Below are positions 8,421 to 16,056 of a DNA stretch of 64,000 nucleotides, piece by piece; the first letter of the stretch is position 1; each line of letters opens with the position of its first letter. The notes below the pieces were generated by a model that did no database searches, was not told the DNA's origin, and was given only the letters and a program-made list of their open reading frames with translations. This DNA comes from Gammaproteobacteria bacterium (GTDB lineage Bacteria; Pseudomonadota; Gammaproteobacteria; Pseudomonadales; UBA5518), in NCBI GenBank assembly GCA_016718385.1, contig JADKDK010000008.1, forward strand, positions 124,001-188,000, written 5' to 3'. Made by a program: the position numbers and the translations under genes.

Positions 8421-9581
8421 ATGGACAAGCATAACCAGCTCAACACGCTGATCGAGGACATCTACTCGGCGGCGCTCACCACCGATGATCCGACGCCGCT
8501 GCTGGGCCGCGTCGCCGGATTCCTGGGCTACGAGGTTTGCACCCTGACGACGGCGCGCAGTCGCTACACGCAGGCAAGCTGCGATGCGAGCTGGGGCATG
8601 GATCCGGCCATTTGTGAACGTGCGGAGCGCGATTTCGGCGCGAGCTTCATATGCACGAAGCTGAACGGCCGCGAAGTCAGGGCCGGGGAATTCGGCTTTT
8701 TCGACGAATACGTTTCCGTCGCCGACCTCCGCAGCCTGCCCGTCTTTCACGAAATCGTGGTGCCGCATCGGCTCCAGGAGGGCGTCAAGATCTGCCTGGA
8801 GCATTCGCCCGAACGCACGATCTTCATCAACTTCATGCGGCCGGTGCCGGGCGCCGACCGCAACCGGCAACGGGAAATCCTGGGCACACTGACGCCCCAC
8901 TGGACGCGTGCGACCCAGATCTTCCTGAAACTCGGTCAGGTCGACATGCTGCGCCAGGCCTATACGGAAACGGCCAACCTGGCGCCGTTCGCGATGGTGA
9001 TATTCGACAACACCGGGGCCGTGTACCTCGCGAACAACAGGGCCGAGCAGTCGCTTCGGAGCGACGGCCTCGCCTTGCTGCGCGACGGGATGCACGCCGC
9101 ACGGGACAACGAGCACCAGCGCCTGCAGCAGGCAATCCAGGCCGCCATCACATCGAGCAACTCGGGACGCCGGCAGTGCTCGACCGCGGATATGCGCATC
9201 TCGCGCCCCTCGGGCCGACGCAGCTACCAGGTGCTCGTAACGTCGATGTCACCTGCGGCGCAGCGCTGGGGGCAACGGCCCGCTGCCGCCGTGGCGGTAT
9301 TCGACCCCGACGAGGAATTGACCGGGACTTTCGAGCGCTGTCGCGATATTTTCGGCTTGACCCGCGCCGAAGCGCAGGTGGCACTGGGCATCATGCATGG
9401 CCGTTCACTGGGAGAGATTGCGTCGTCCCAGGGAAATGCCATTGCCACTTCGCGCAACCTGCTCAAACGCGTGTACATGAAAACCGGCGTGAACCGCCAG
9501 AACGAGCTTGCCTGGGTCATGATGAACTCGCCGCTGCTGCTGCCGAATCCCCGTGACAGCCAACCGGCAAGGCAACACTAG
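8421..9581 (+). CDS. LuxR-type transcriptional regulator (paralog C)
   Basis: 386 residues, the closest relative of the gene at 779 along its whole length. Shared stretches include TLIEDIYSA-like N termini, PHW.RA.QIFLKLGQVD, NLAPFAMVI.DNTGAVY and the complete helix-turn-helix (TRAEAQVALGIMHGRSLGEIASSQG). Even the tails match (DSQP.RQH followed by TAG and CCGGG). The ATG at 8421 follows GGAGAGACAGCAC, matching the leader of paralog B. An upstream in-frame start at 8367 lacks similarity and is less likely. The pair looks like a duplication with the sensory cassette between the copies. Regulated genes are unknown. Confidence 0.87.
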   Translation: MDKHNQLNTLIEDIYSAALTTDDPTPLLGRVAGFLGYEVCTLTTARSRYTQASCDASWGMDPAICERAERDFGASFICTKLNGREVRAGEFGFFDEYVSVADLRSLPVFHEIVVPHRLQEGVKICLEHSPERTIFINFMRPVPGADRNRQREILGTLTPHWTRATQIFLKLGQVDMLRQAYTETANLAPFAMVIFDNTGAVYLANNRAEQSLRSDGLALLRDGMHAARDNEHQRLQQAIQAAITSSNSGRRQCSTADMRISRPSGRRSYQVLVTSMSPAAQRWGQRPAAAVAVFDPDEELTGTFERCRDIFGLTRAEAQVALGIMHGRSLGEIASSQGNAIATSRNLLKRVYMKTGVNRQNELAWVMMNSPLLLPNPRDSQPARQH

Positions 9582-9628
9582 CCGGGGGTCACCGCGCGCA
9601 TCGATCGCGACGGGACCGGGGCCAGGAG

Positions 9629-10429
9629 TCACAATCCCAGCACATCCTGCATGCTGTACATCGCCGGCGCGCGGCCGGGCAGCCAGGCGGCGGCGCGCAC
9701 CGCGCCGCGCGCGAAGGCCATGCGGCTGCTGGCCTTGTGGGTGAGTTCGATGCGCTCGCCATCGGCCGCAAACAGAACGGTGTGATCACCCACTATGTCT
9801 CCAGCCCGCACGGTGGCGAAGCCGATCGTGTCGCGCGCGCGCGCGCCGGTCTGTCCCTCGCGACCATAGACCGCGACCTTCTTCAGGTCGCGACCCAGCG
9901 CGTCCGCGACCACCTGCCCCATGCTGAGCGCGGTACCAGAAGGCGCGTCGACCTTGTGGCGGTGGTGTGCCTCACTGATCTCGATGTCGACGGTGTCGCC
10001 GAGCACCCGCGCGGCGATGTCGAGCAGGCGCAAGCAGAGATTGACGCCGGTGCTGAAGTTCGACGACATGCACAGCGGCACGGCACGCGTCGCGGCACGG
10101 ACCTGTTCGAGCTGCGCGGCATCGAAGCCGGTGGTGCCGACCACCATCGCCCTCCCTGCCGCCGCGCATATACGCGCGTTATCCGCGCTGGCGGCCGGTG
10201 AGCTGAAGTCGATCAGTACATCGAAGGCATCGATGACGTCTTCCAGGCTGGCGACGATGTGAACACCGTTGCGGCCGATGCCCGCCAGTTCGCCGGCATC
10301 GGCGCCGAGCAGCGTGCTGTCGGGACGCTCCACCGCAGCAGCCAGCACGGTGTCGGGGTTGGCCGCGATCGCCTCTATCAGGGTCTTTCCCATGCGCCCG
10401 GCGGCGCCGTTCACGGCGATTCGCGTCAT
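9629..10429 (-). CDS. dapB: 4-hydroxy-tetrahydrodipicolinate reductase
   Basis: 266 residues, the usual family length. It reduces 4-hydroxy-tetrahydrodipicolinate with NAD(P)H in the lysine and diaminopimelate pathway, in the cytoplasm. The N terminus carries the nucleotide-binding loop (VNGAAGRMGKTL). The substrate and catalytic motif is at about residues 150-170 (EAHHRHKVDAPSGTALSMG), and GTTG (VVGTTGFD) is present. It lies downstream of dnaJ on the same strand, separated by a stretch of palindromic elements that may end or modulate read-through from the heat-shock operon. Confidence 0.97.
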   Translation of the reverse strand: MTRIAVNGAAGRMGKTLIEAIAANPDTVLAAAVERPDSTLLGADAGELAGIGRNGVHIVASLEDVIDAFDVLIDFSSPAASADNARICAAAGRAMVVGTTGFDAAQLEQVRAATRAVPLCMSSNFSTGVNLCLRLLDIAARVLGDTVDIEISEAHHRHKVDAPSGTALSMGQVVADALGRDLKKVAVYGREGQTGARARDTIGFATVRAGDIVGDHTVLFAADGERIELTHKASSRMAFARGAVRAAAWLPGRAPAMYSMQDVLGL

Positions 10430-10461
10430 GCTTGGCTACCTCATATCAATCTTGCATCACC

Positions 10462-10561
10462 GTAGGTCCGGCTTCAGCCGGACATTACCCGGGCTTGTAC
10501 AAACATGCCGCGCCGCAGGTCCGCATTCATGCGGATCCTGTCCGGCTGAAGCCGGACCTAC
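10462..10561. repeat. three REP-like 23-bp palindromes between dapB and dnaJ
   Basis: Copies lie at 10462-10484, 10515-10537 and 10539-10561. The first reads GTAG plus GTCCGGCTTCAGCCGGAC plus A. The third is its inverse. The GTAG of the third copy (minus strand) provides the dnaJ stop codon at 10558-10560. Transcribed hairpins here could protect or end the dnaJ message. Confidence 0.85.
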
Positions 10562-11694
10562 GGCTTCATTTCATCGAAGAAGCTCTTCACGCCCTCGAAC
10601 CACGAGCTCTTGCGCGGCGAGTGCTTGTCGGAGGACTCGCCGAGGGAGGACTGCAACTCGGCGAGGAGTTCCTTCTGGCGCTTGCTGAGGTTGACCGGCG
10701 TCTCGACCACCACGCGGCACATCAGGTCACCGACCGTGCCACCGCGCACGGGCTTCACGCCCTTGCCGCGCAGGCGGAACATCTTGCCGGTCTGCGTCTC
10801 GGGCGGCACGCGCAGCTTCACGCGGCCTTCCAGCGTGGGCACTTCCAGCTCCCCGCCGAGCGCGGCATCGGCAAAGCTGATCGGCACTTCGCAATACAGG
10901 TTCTTGCCGTCGCGCTCGAAGATCTGGTGGGCACGCACGGCGACCTGCACGTAGAGATCGCCGGGCGGGCCGCCCTCGGGGCCCGCCTCACCCTCGCCCG
11001 AGAGACGGATGCGGTCTCCAGTGTCGACGCCCGCCGGAATCTTCACCGACAGCGTCTTCTGCTTCTCGATGCGTCCTCGCCCGTGGCAGCTGCTGCAGGG
11101 ATCCTTGATCGTCTTGCCCTTGCCGCGACAGTTGGGGCAGGTCTGCTGCACCGAGAAGAAACCCTGTTGCATCCGGATCTGGCCGGCACCGCCGCAGGTG
11201 GTACAGTTCACCGGCGAGCTGCCGCGCCTCGCGCCGCTGCCATGGCATTCGCCGCAGGACTCCAGCGTGGGCACGCGGATCTTGATCGTGGCGCCGTGGA
11301 CGGCGTCTTCCAGGTCGATTTCGAGGTTGTAGCGCAGGTCGGCGCCGCGCTGCGGGCCGGTGCGCCCGCCGCGCCCCCCGCCACCACCGAAGATATCGCC
11401 GAACACATCGCCGAAGATGTCGCTGAAGCTCGCGCCGCCGCCACCGAAGCCGCCGGCGCCGGCCTGCGCGTCGACCCCGGCATGACCGAACTGGTCGTAC
11501 GCCGCCTTCTTCTGCGGGTCCGACAGCACCGAGTAGGCTTCGTTGGCCTCCTTGAAGCTCTCCTCGGCGGCCTTGTCGCCCGGGTTGCGGTCAGGGTGGT
11601 GCTTCATCGCGATGCGGCGATAGGCCTTCTTGATCTCGGCCTCGTCCGCGCCACGCTGGACGCCCAGCACATCGTAGTAATCTCGTTTCGCCAT
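10558..11694 (-). CDS. dnaJ: chaperone protein DnaJ
   Basis: 378 residues. The start is placed at MAKRDYYDVLG. Further upstream sequence in frame is not conserved. The J domain carries HPD (MKHHPDRN), followed by a Gly/Phe-rich linker. The zinc domain has four CxxCxGxG-type repeats (CGECHGSG, CTTCGGAG, CPNCRGKG, CSSCHGRG), and the C-terminal substrate-binding domain is complete. DnaJ delivers unfolded proteins to DnaK and stimulates its ATPase. It follows dnaK after 347 bp filled with repeats, an unusually long gap for this pair. The TAG stop is part of a REP-like element. Confidence 0.98.
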   Translation of the reverse strand: MAKRDYYDVLGVQRGADEAEIKKAYRRIAMKHHPDRNPGDKAAEESFKEANEAYSVLSDPQKKAAYDQFGHAGVDAQAGAGGFGGGGASFSDIFGDVFGDIFGGGGGRGGRTGPQRGADLRYNLEIDLEDAVHGATIKIRVPTLESCGECHGSGARRGSSPVNCTTCGGAGQIRMQQGFFSVQQTCPNCRGKGKTIKDPCSSCHGRGRIEKQKTLSVKIPAGVDTGDRIRLSGEGEAGPEGGPPGDLYVQVAVRAHQIFERDGKNLYCEVPISFADAALGGELEVPTLEGRVKLRVPPETQTGKMFRLRGKGVKPVRGGTVGDLMCRVVVETPVNLSKRQKELLAELQSSLGESSDKHSPRKSSWFEGVKSFFDEMKP

Positions 11695-12041
11695 CTTCAG
11701 TTTCCAATATGGCTTTGTGCGCTGGGGTTGTGCCAAACATTATGTCGGCCTGAAGGCCGACCTACAGCGCATCCAATCAGCGCATCCAATCAGCGCATCC
11801 AATGTCAGGCTGAAGCCTGGCCCACAGGTACGCGAAAGCCAGCGAGGGAGAAGTCCCGCGCTGGCCCGTGTGTCGAACCGCCTGCGATGCAGGTCGGGCT
11901 TCAGCCGGACAAATGTTCGACCAAGCCAAACCCGCCATGGCCGACGCACCAGTCGCACTGCATGCCCCACCGGCAGCCGGCATTTACCTCGAGGCTGATG
12001 TCCGCGTTTACCTCGAGACCTGTGTCGGCATGAATGCCGCC
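11695..12041. repeat. repeat-filled spacer between dnaK and dnaJ
   Basis: No gene is seen. REP-like 23-bp palindromes lie at 11743-11765, 11803-11825 and 11889-11911, and another at 12023-12045 touches the dnaK stop. A 13-bp unit is repeated three times at 11765-11803, and TTTACCTCGAG occurs twice near 11985-12018. Because dnaK and dnaJ share a strand, hairpins here probably affect the ratio of the two messages (inference). Confidence 0.8.
11765..11803. repeat. three tandem copies of a 13-bp unit
   Basis: CAGCGCATCCAAT is present three times without a break or mismatch, between two REP-like palindromes. Perfect identity suggests a recent or unstable expansion, so the copy number may vary between strains. 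Confidence 0.9.
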
Positions 12042-13973
12042 CTACTTGTCCTTCACTTCCTCGAACTCGGCGTCGACCACGTCGTCGCGCTTGGGCTGCT
12101 CGGCCTGCTCGCCGCCATGCTGGTGCACGCCGCCCTCGCCACCGGCGCCTTGTGCCTGTTCGGCGTAGAGGCGCTGGGCCAGCGCAGCCGAGGCCTCGGT
12201 CAGTGCCTCGGCCTTCTTGTCGATCGCCTCGACATCATCGGACTTCAGCGCTTCCTCGAGTTCCTTGATGGCGGCTTCGATGCGCTCCTTCTCGTCCGCC
12301 TGCACCTTGTCGGCGGCGTCCTTCAGGGTCTTGTTGACCGCGTGGATCATGCCGTCGGCCTTGTTGCGTGCGGCCACGAGCTCCTCGAACTTCTTGTCCT
12401 CGGCGGCGTGCGCCTCGGCGTCGCGCACCATCTTGTCGACTTCGGCGTCCGACAGGCCGCTGGAGGCCTTGATCACGATCGACTGCTCCTTGTTGGTCGC
12501 CTTGTCCTTGGCCGACACGTGCAGGATGCCGTTCGCGTCGATGTCGAAAGTCACCTCGATCTGCGGGACGCCGCGCGGCGCGGGCGGAATGTCCGCCAGG
12601 TCGAAACGCCCCAGCGACTTGTTGTCGGCCGCCTTCTTGCGCTCGCCCTGCACCACGTGGATGGTCACCGCGGACTGGCCGTCGTCGGCGGTCGAGAACA
12701 CCTGCGACTTGCGGGTCGGGATCGTGGTGTTCTTGTCGATCAGCGCGGTGGCCACGCCGCCCAGCGTCTCGATACCCAGCGTGAGCGGGGTCACGTCGAG
12801 CAGCAGCACGTCCTTCACGCCGCCCGAGAGCACGGCGCCCTGGATCGCGGCGCCCACGGCAACCGCTTCGTCCGGGTTCACGTCCTTGCGCGGCTCCTTG
12901 CCGAAGAAGGCCTTGACCTTGTCCTGCACCATCGGCATGCGGGTCTGGCCGCCGACCAGGATCACGTCCTGGATCTGGGCCGGGCTCTTGCCGGCGTCCT
13001 TCAGCGCGATGCGCACCGGCTCCAACGTGCGCTCGACCAGGTCCTCGACCAGCGATTCGAGCTTGGCGCGCGACATCTTGACCACGAGGTGCTTCGGACC
13101 GGTGGCATCGGCCGTGATGTACGGCAGATTCACTTCGGTCTGCTGGCTGGAGGAAAGCTCGATCTTCGCCTTCTCGGCCGCTTCCTTCAGGCGCTGCATC
13201 GCCAGCGGGTCGCCCTTCAGCGAGATGCCGTTCTCCTTCTTGAACTCCTCGGCGAGGTAATCGATCAGGCGCATGTCGAAATCCTCGCCACCGAGGAAGG
13301 TATCCCCGTTGGTCGAGAGCACCTCGAACTGCTTCTCGCCGTCGACATCGGCGATTTCGATGATCGAGATGTCGAAGGTACCGCCCCCGAGGTCATAGAC
13401 CGCGATCAGGTGGTCTCCCGGCCCCTTGTCCATGCCGAAGGCGAGCGCCGCGGCGGTGGGCTCGTTGATGATGCGCTTCACGTCGAGGCCCGCGATGCGA
13501 CCGGCGTCCTTGGTGGCCTGGCGCTGCGAATCGTTGAAGTACGCGGGTACCGTGATGACTGCCTCGGTCACCGGCTCGCCGAGGTAATCCTCGGCGGTCT
13601 TCTTCATTTTCTTCAGGACCTGCGCGGAGATCTGCGGCGGCGCCATTTTCTGGCCCTTGGCCGCGACCCAGGCATCACCATTGTCGGCCTTCACGATCTC
13701 GTAAGGCACCATGTGGATGTCCTTCTGCACCACGTCGTCGGCGAAACGCCGGCCTACCAGGCGCTTGATCGCGTACAGGGTGTTCTTGGGATTCGTGACC
13801 GCCTGACGCTTGGCCGACTGCCCGACCAGCACTTCGCCGTCGTCGCTGTAGGCGACCACGGACGGCGTGGTGCGCGTGCCCTCGGAATTCTCGATGACCT
13901 TCGGCTTGCCGCCTTCCATGATCGCCACGCAGGAGTTGGTGGTCCCGAGGTCGATACCGATAATCTTGCCCAT
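12042..13973 (-). CDS. dnaK: chaperone protein DnaK (Hsp70)
   Basis: 643 residues, typical for the family. The nucleotide-binding domain starts IIGIDLGTTNSCVA and contains the second phosphate loop (VYDLGGGTFDISI). The substrate-binding domain follows (LLLDVTPLTLGIET), and the helical lid ends in EEVKDK. The ATG is preceded by GGAGAAG. It refolds and holds unfolded proteins with DnaJ and GrpE in the cytoplasm. It sits between grpE and dnaJ on the same strand. A second candidate heat-shock promoter lies directly upstream. The TAG stop overlaps a REP-like element (12023-12045). Confidence 0.99.
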   Translation of the reverse strand: MGKIIGIDLGTTNSCVAIMEGGKPKVIENSEGTRTTPSVVAYSDDGEVLVGQSAKRQAVTNPKNTLYAIKRLVGRRFADDVVQKDIHMVPYEIVKADNGDAWVAAKGQKMAPPQISAQVLKKMKKTAEDYLGEPVTEAVITVPAYFNDSQRQATKDAGRIAGLDVKRIINEPTAAALAFGMDKGPGDHLIAVYDLGGGTFDISIIEIADVDGEKQFEVLSTNGDTFLGGEDFDMRLIDYLAEEFKKENGISLKGDPLAMQRLKEAAEKAKIELSSSQQTEVNLPYITADATGPKHLVVKMSRAKLESLVEDLVERTLEPVRIALKDAGKSPAQIQDVILVGGQTRMPMVQDKVKAFFGKEPRKDVNPDEAVAVGAAIQGAVLSGGVKDVLLLDVTPLTLGIETLGGVATALIDKNTTIPTRKSQVFSTADDGQSAVTIHVVQGERKKAADNKSLGRFDLADIPPAPRGVPQIEVTFDIDANGILHVSAKDKATNKEQSIVIKASSGLSDAEVDKMVRDAEAHAAEDKKFEELVAARNKADGMIHAVNKTLKDAADKVQADEKERIEAAIKELEEALKSDDVEAIDKKAEALTEASAALAQRLYAEQAQGAGGEGGVHQHGGEQAEQPKRDDVVDAEFEEVKDK

Positions 13974-14047
13974 TTCGCTTCTCCGTTTACCCGTCGCGCG
14001 GGGCGGCCACAGTAGCCGAACCGCCTGAATTTAGCTAACCAGCCCCT

Positions 14048-14076
14048 GATATTGGCGCACTTCGCGCCATTTCAAG
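14048..14076 (-). promoter_or_regulatory. candidate sigma-32 promoter before dnaK
   Basis: On the minus strand CTTGAAA (14070-14076) matches the sigma-32 -35 box, and CCAATATC (14048-14055) is a weak -10, 14 bases apart. The spacer contains the inverted repeat TGGCGC-GAAGT-GCGCCA. It starts four bases beyond the grpE stop. The -10 is poor, so this is less certain than the site before grpE. Confidence 0.45.
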
Positions 14077-14079
14077 GCC

Positions 14080-14664
14080 TCAGGCCGTGGTGTCGACGTG
14101 CGACGCCGAAGCAGTTTTGGCCACCACCACCATTGCAGGTCGCACCAGGCGCCCGTTGAGGGTGTAGCCCTTCTGCATCACCGCGACCACGCTGTTGGGC
14201 GTCGCACCCGGCGCCTCGACCATCGACATGGCCTGGTGCAGGTCGGGGTTGAAGCCCTCGCCGGCCGGGTCCACCGCCGCCACGTCGAATTTCTGCATCA
14301 CGTCGAGGAAGGAGCGATGCGTCAACTGCACACCCTCCAGCAACGCACGCGTGGCCTCGGTGGGCTCACCCATCGCGGCCAGGGCCCGCTCCAGGTTGTC
14401 GATCACCGGCAGCAGCGCGCCGACGAAGCGCTCGAGCGCAAACTTGCGGGCGTTCTCCACGTCACGCTCGGCGCGGCGGATCATGTTCTGCGCCTCGGCC
14501 TGCACGCGCAGCGCGCGATCCTCGGCGGCTACGAGTTGCTCGCGCAGCACATTGACCTCGGCCTCCGCCTCCGGCGCAGCAGGAGGAACATCCTGCGCTT
14601 GCGCCGCCGGCGGTTCCGTGCCGCTTTCGGTATTGAGCGCCTGTTCTTCGTCCGCCACGGCCAT
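14080..14664 (-). CDS. grpE: nucleotide exchange factor GrpE
   Basis: 194 residues. The ATG (MAVADEEQ) has a GGGGGG run just upstream and is preferred over the in-frame upstream codons. An acidic, disordered N terminus is followed by a long coiled coil (residues about 50-110, LREQLVAAEDRALRVQAEAQNM) and the C-terminal beta domain (GEGFNPDLHQAMSMVE, VMQKGYTLNGRLVRPAMVVVA). It releases ADP from DnaK. It is the first gene after a strong sigma-32 promoter, and dnaK and dnaJ follow. Confidence 0.97.
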   Translation of the reverse strand: MAVADEEQALNTESGTEPPAAQAQDVPPAAPEAEAEVNVLREQLVAAEDRALRVQAEAQNMIRRAERDVENARKFALERFVGALLPVIDNLERALAAMGEPTEATRALLEGVQLTHRSFLDVMQKFDVAAVDPAGEGFNPDLHQAMSMVEAPGATPNSVVAVMQKGYTLNGRLVRPAMVVVAKTASASHVDTTA

Positions 14665-14703
14665 CCCCCCGGGATTTATCTGTGAATTCAAAGCGTTGCC
14701 TTT

Positions 14704-14731
14704 ACATGGGGGCACGCCCGGGGATTTCAAG
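14704..14731 (-). promoter_or_regulatory. sigma-32 heat-shock promoter before grpE
   Basis: On the minus strand CTTGAAA (14725-14731) and CCCCATGT (14704-14711) match the consensus CTTGAAA and CCCCATNT exactly, with a 13-bp spacer. It lies 40 bp before the grpE ATG and after hrcA, so heat induction would cover grpE-dnaK-dnaJ but not hrcA. Confidence 0.85.
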
Positions 14732-14743
14732 GGTGATGTCGGT

Positions 14744-14766
14744 GTAGGTCGGCATTCATGCCGACT
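14744..14766. repeat. REP-like palindrome between hrcA and grpE
   Basis: GTAG plus GTCGGCATTCATGCCGAC plus T. A second palindrome (GGGTTCGGCGGCGCCGAACC) lies about 25 bp further on, within the spacer before the hrcA stop. Confidence 0.8.
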
Positions 14767-14834
14767 GGCGCGTGCCGGGACTCGGCGGGTTCGGCGGCGC
14801 CGAACCCTTGTCGAGCCGAAGCCTGCCCCACAGT

Positions 14835-15878
14835 TCAGGGGGCGCGGAGCGCGGCGCTCAGCATCCGGGCGGTGACATCGACGACCGGGATCACACGGTC
14901 ATAGGCCATGCGCGTGGGACCGATCACGCCGATCACTCCGACCGTGCGCCCACCGGTCTGGTACGGCGCGGTAACCACGCTGAAGTCGACCAGCGGTTCG
15001 TAGCCAGCCTCCTCGCCGATGAATATCTGCACCCCGTCGGCGCGCGCACTGGTCTCCATGAGGTGCAGGATGTCCTTCTGCTGCTGGAAGGCATCGAACA
15101 GTTCGCGCAGACGCGACATGTTGTCCGAGGACGCCGCATCGAGGAGATGCGACTGCCCGGCCACCACGTAGCCGCCTTCCCTTTTGACGTCATCGGCGCT
15201 CAGGGCGCGGCTGGCGAGATCGATGGTGGTCTCGAGGAGGCGGTCGATGGTATTGCGGGTACTGCGAAGGTCGTTCAGCAGCCCGTCGCGAATCCGGTCG
15301 AGGCTATGCCCCGCGAAGCGACAGTTCACGAAATTTGCCGCCGCGCGCAGTTCGAGCTCGTCGTACTCGCGCTCGGTATGGATGATGCGGTTCTGTACTT
15401 CCTTTTCGTTCAGCACCAGGATCACCAGCACCCGCGCTCCCGACAGCGGCAGGAATTCGACCTGGCGCAGTTTCACTTCGTCCGGGCGCGGCACCGTGAC
15501 CAGGCCTGCCTGGTGCGTGATCACCGAAAGCAGGTTCGAGGTCGCGGACAACAGCTCGGCGGTGGTCTTGTCAGGGCCGAGCCCGGATTGCAGCGTCCGC
15601 AATTCCTGGCCCTGCAGGGGCTGCATCGTGACCAGCGTGTCGATGAAGAACCGGTAGCCCTTCGCCGTCGGGACGCGACCGGCGGAGGTGTGGGGGGTCG
15701 CGACGAAGCCGCGCTCCTCGAGGTCGGCCATGATCGAGCGCACGGTGGCAGAGCTCACCGGCACGCCGCTCTCCTGCACCAGGGTGCGCGAACCGACGGG
15801 CTGTCCGGCTCTTATATAGAGATTCACCAGCGTGCGCAGCAGCTGCTGTTGGCGCTCGCTCAGTGCCAGGCTGTTCAT
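14835..15878 (-). CDS. hrcA: heat-inducible transcription repressor HrcA
   Basis: 347 residues, starting at MNSLALSERQQQLLRTLV. Upstream in-frame codons encode low-complexity, non-conserved sequence. The N-terminal winged helix is clear (PVGSRTLVQESGVPVSSATVRSIMADLEERGFV), followed by the GAF-like and insertion domains (IFIGEEAGYEPLVDFSVVTAPYQTGGRTVGVIGVIGPTRMAYDRVIP). HrcA normally binds CIRCE operators. I found no CIRCE copy in front of hrcA, grpE or dnaK. It is divergent from recN. Confidence 0.97.
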   Translation of the reverse strand: MNSLALSERQQQLLRTLVNLYIRAGQPVGSRTLVQESGVPVSSATVRSIMADLEERGFVATPHTSAGRVPTAKGYRFFIDTLVTMQPLQGQELRTLQSGLGPDKTTAELLSATSNLLSVITHQAGLVTVPRPDEVKLRQVEFLPLSGARVLVILVLNEKEVQNRIIHTEREYDELELRAAANFVNCRFAGHSLDRIRDGLLNDLRSTRNTIDRLLETTIDLASRALSADDVKREGGYVVAGQSHLLDAASSDNMSRLRELFDAFQQQKDILHLMETSARADGVQIFIGEEAGYEPLVDFSVVTAPYQTGGRTVGVIGVIGPTRMAYDRVIPVVDVTARMLSAALRAP

Positions 15879-15957
15879 CCTGTCGTCGTCCTCCAGGCTC
15901 GCGGGCACAAGAATCGCCACGGATTCTAGCACCGCACAGAGTGGTTTGCGGGCCAAG

Positions 15958-16044
15958 CTGGTGGCGCGTGCGCGGGGCATGCGGCACATGTCGCCATGAA
16001 TGGCGACCCACGGGTGACTGGTGACGCGTGCGCGGGGCATGCGG
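15958..16044. repeat. 27-bp direct repeats flanking a REP-like element, recN-hrcA spacer
   Basis: Copies at 15958-15984 and 16018-16044 differ at one base (CTGGTGGCGCGTGCGC versus CTGGTGACGCGTGCGC, both continuing GGGGCATGCGG). A REP-like palindrome (15989-16011) lies between them. The right copy ends at a TATAAC hexamer (16045-16050) close to the recN start. Confidence 0.85.
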
Positions 16045-16056
16045 TATAACAGCCGC

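Noticed and set aside
11868..14015. A 715-codon plus-strand open frame opposite dnaK
   Set aside because: It mirrors the codon bias of dnaK, has no family similarity, and the minus-strand protein is an unmistakable Hsp70. Similar long antisense frames opposite dnaJ, chrA and hrcA/recN were rejected for the same reason.
15879..15960. CIRCE-like CTAGCAC and GAGTGG near the hrcA start
   Set aside because: The arms are imperfect and the spacing is four bases instead of nine.
16018..16056. Possible LexA box before recN
   Set aside because: ACAG is present at 16049 but the required CTGT eight bases before it is absent.
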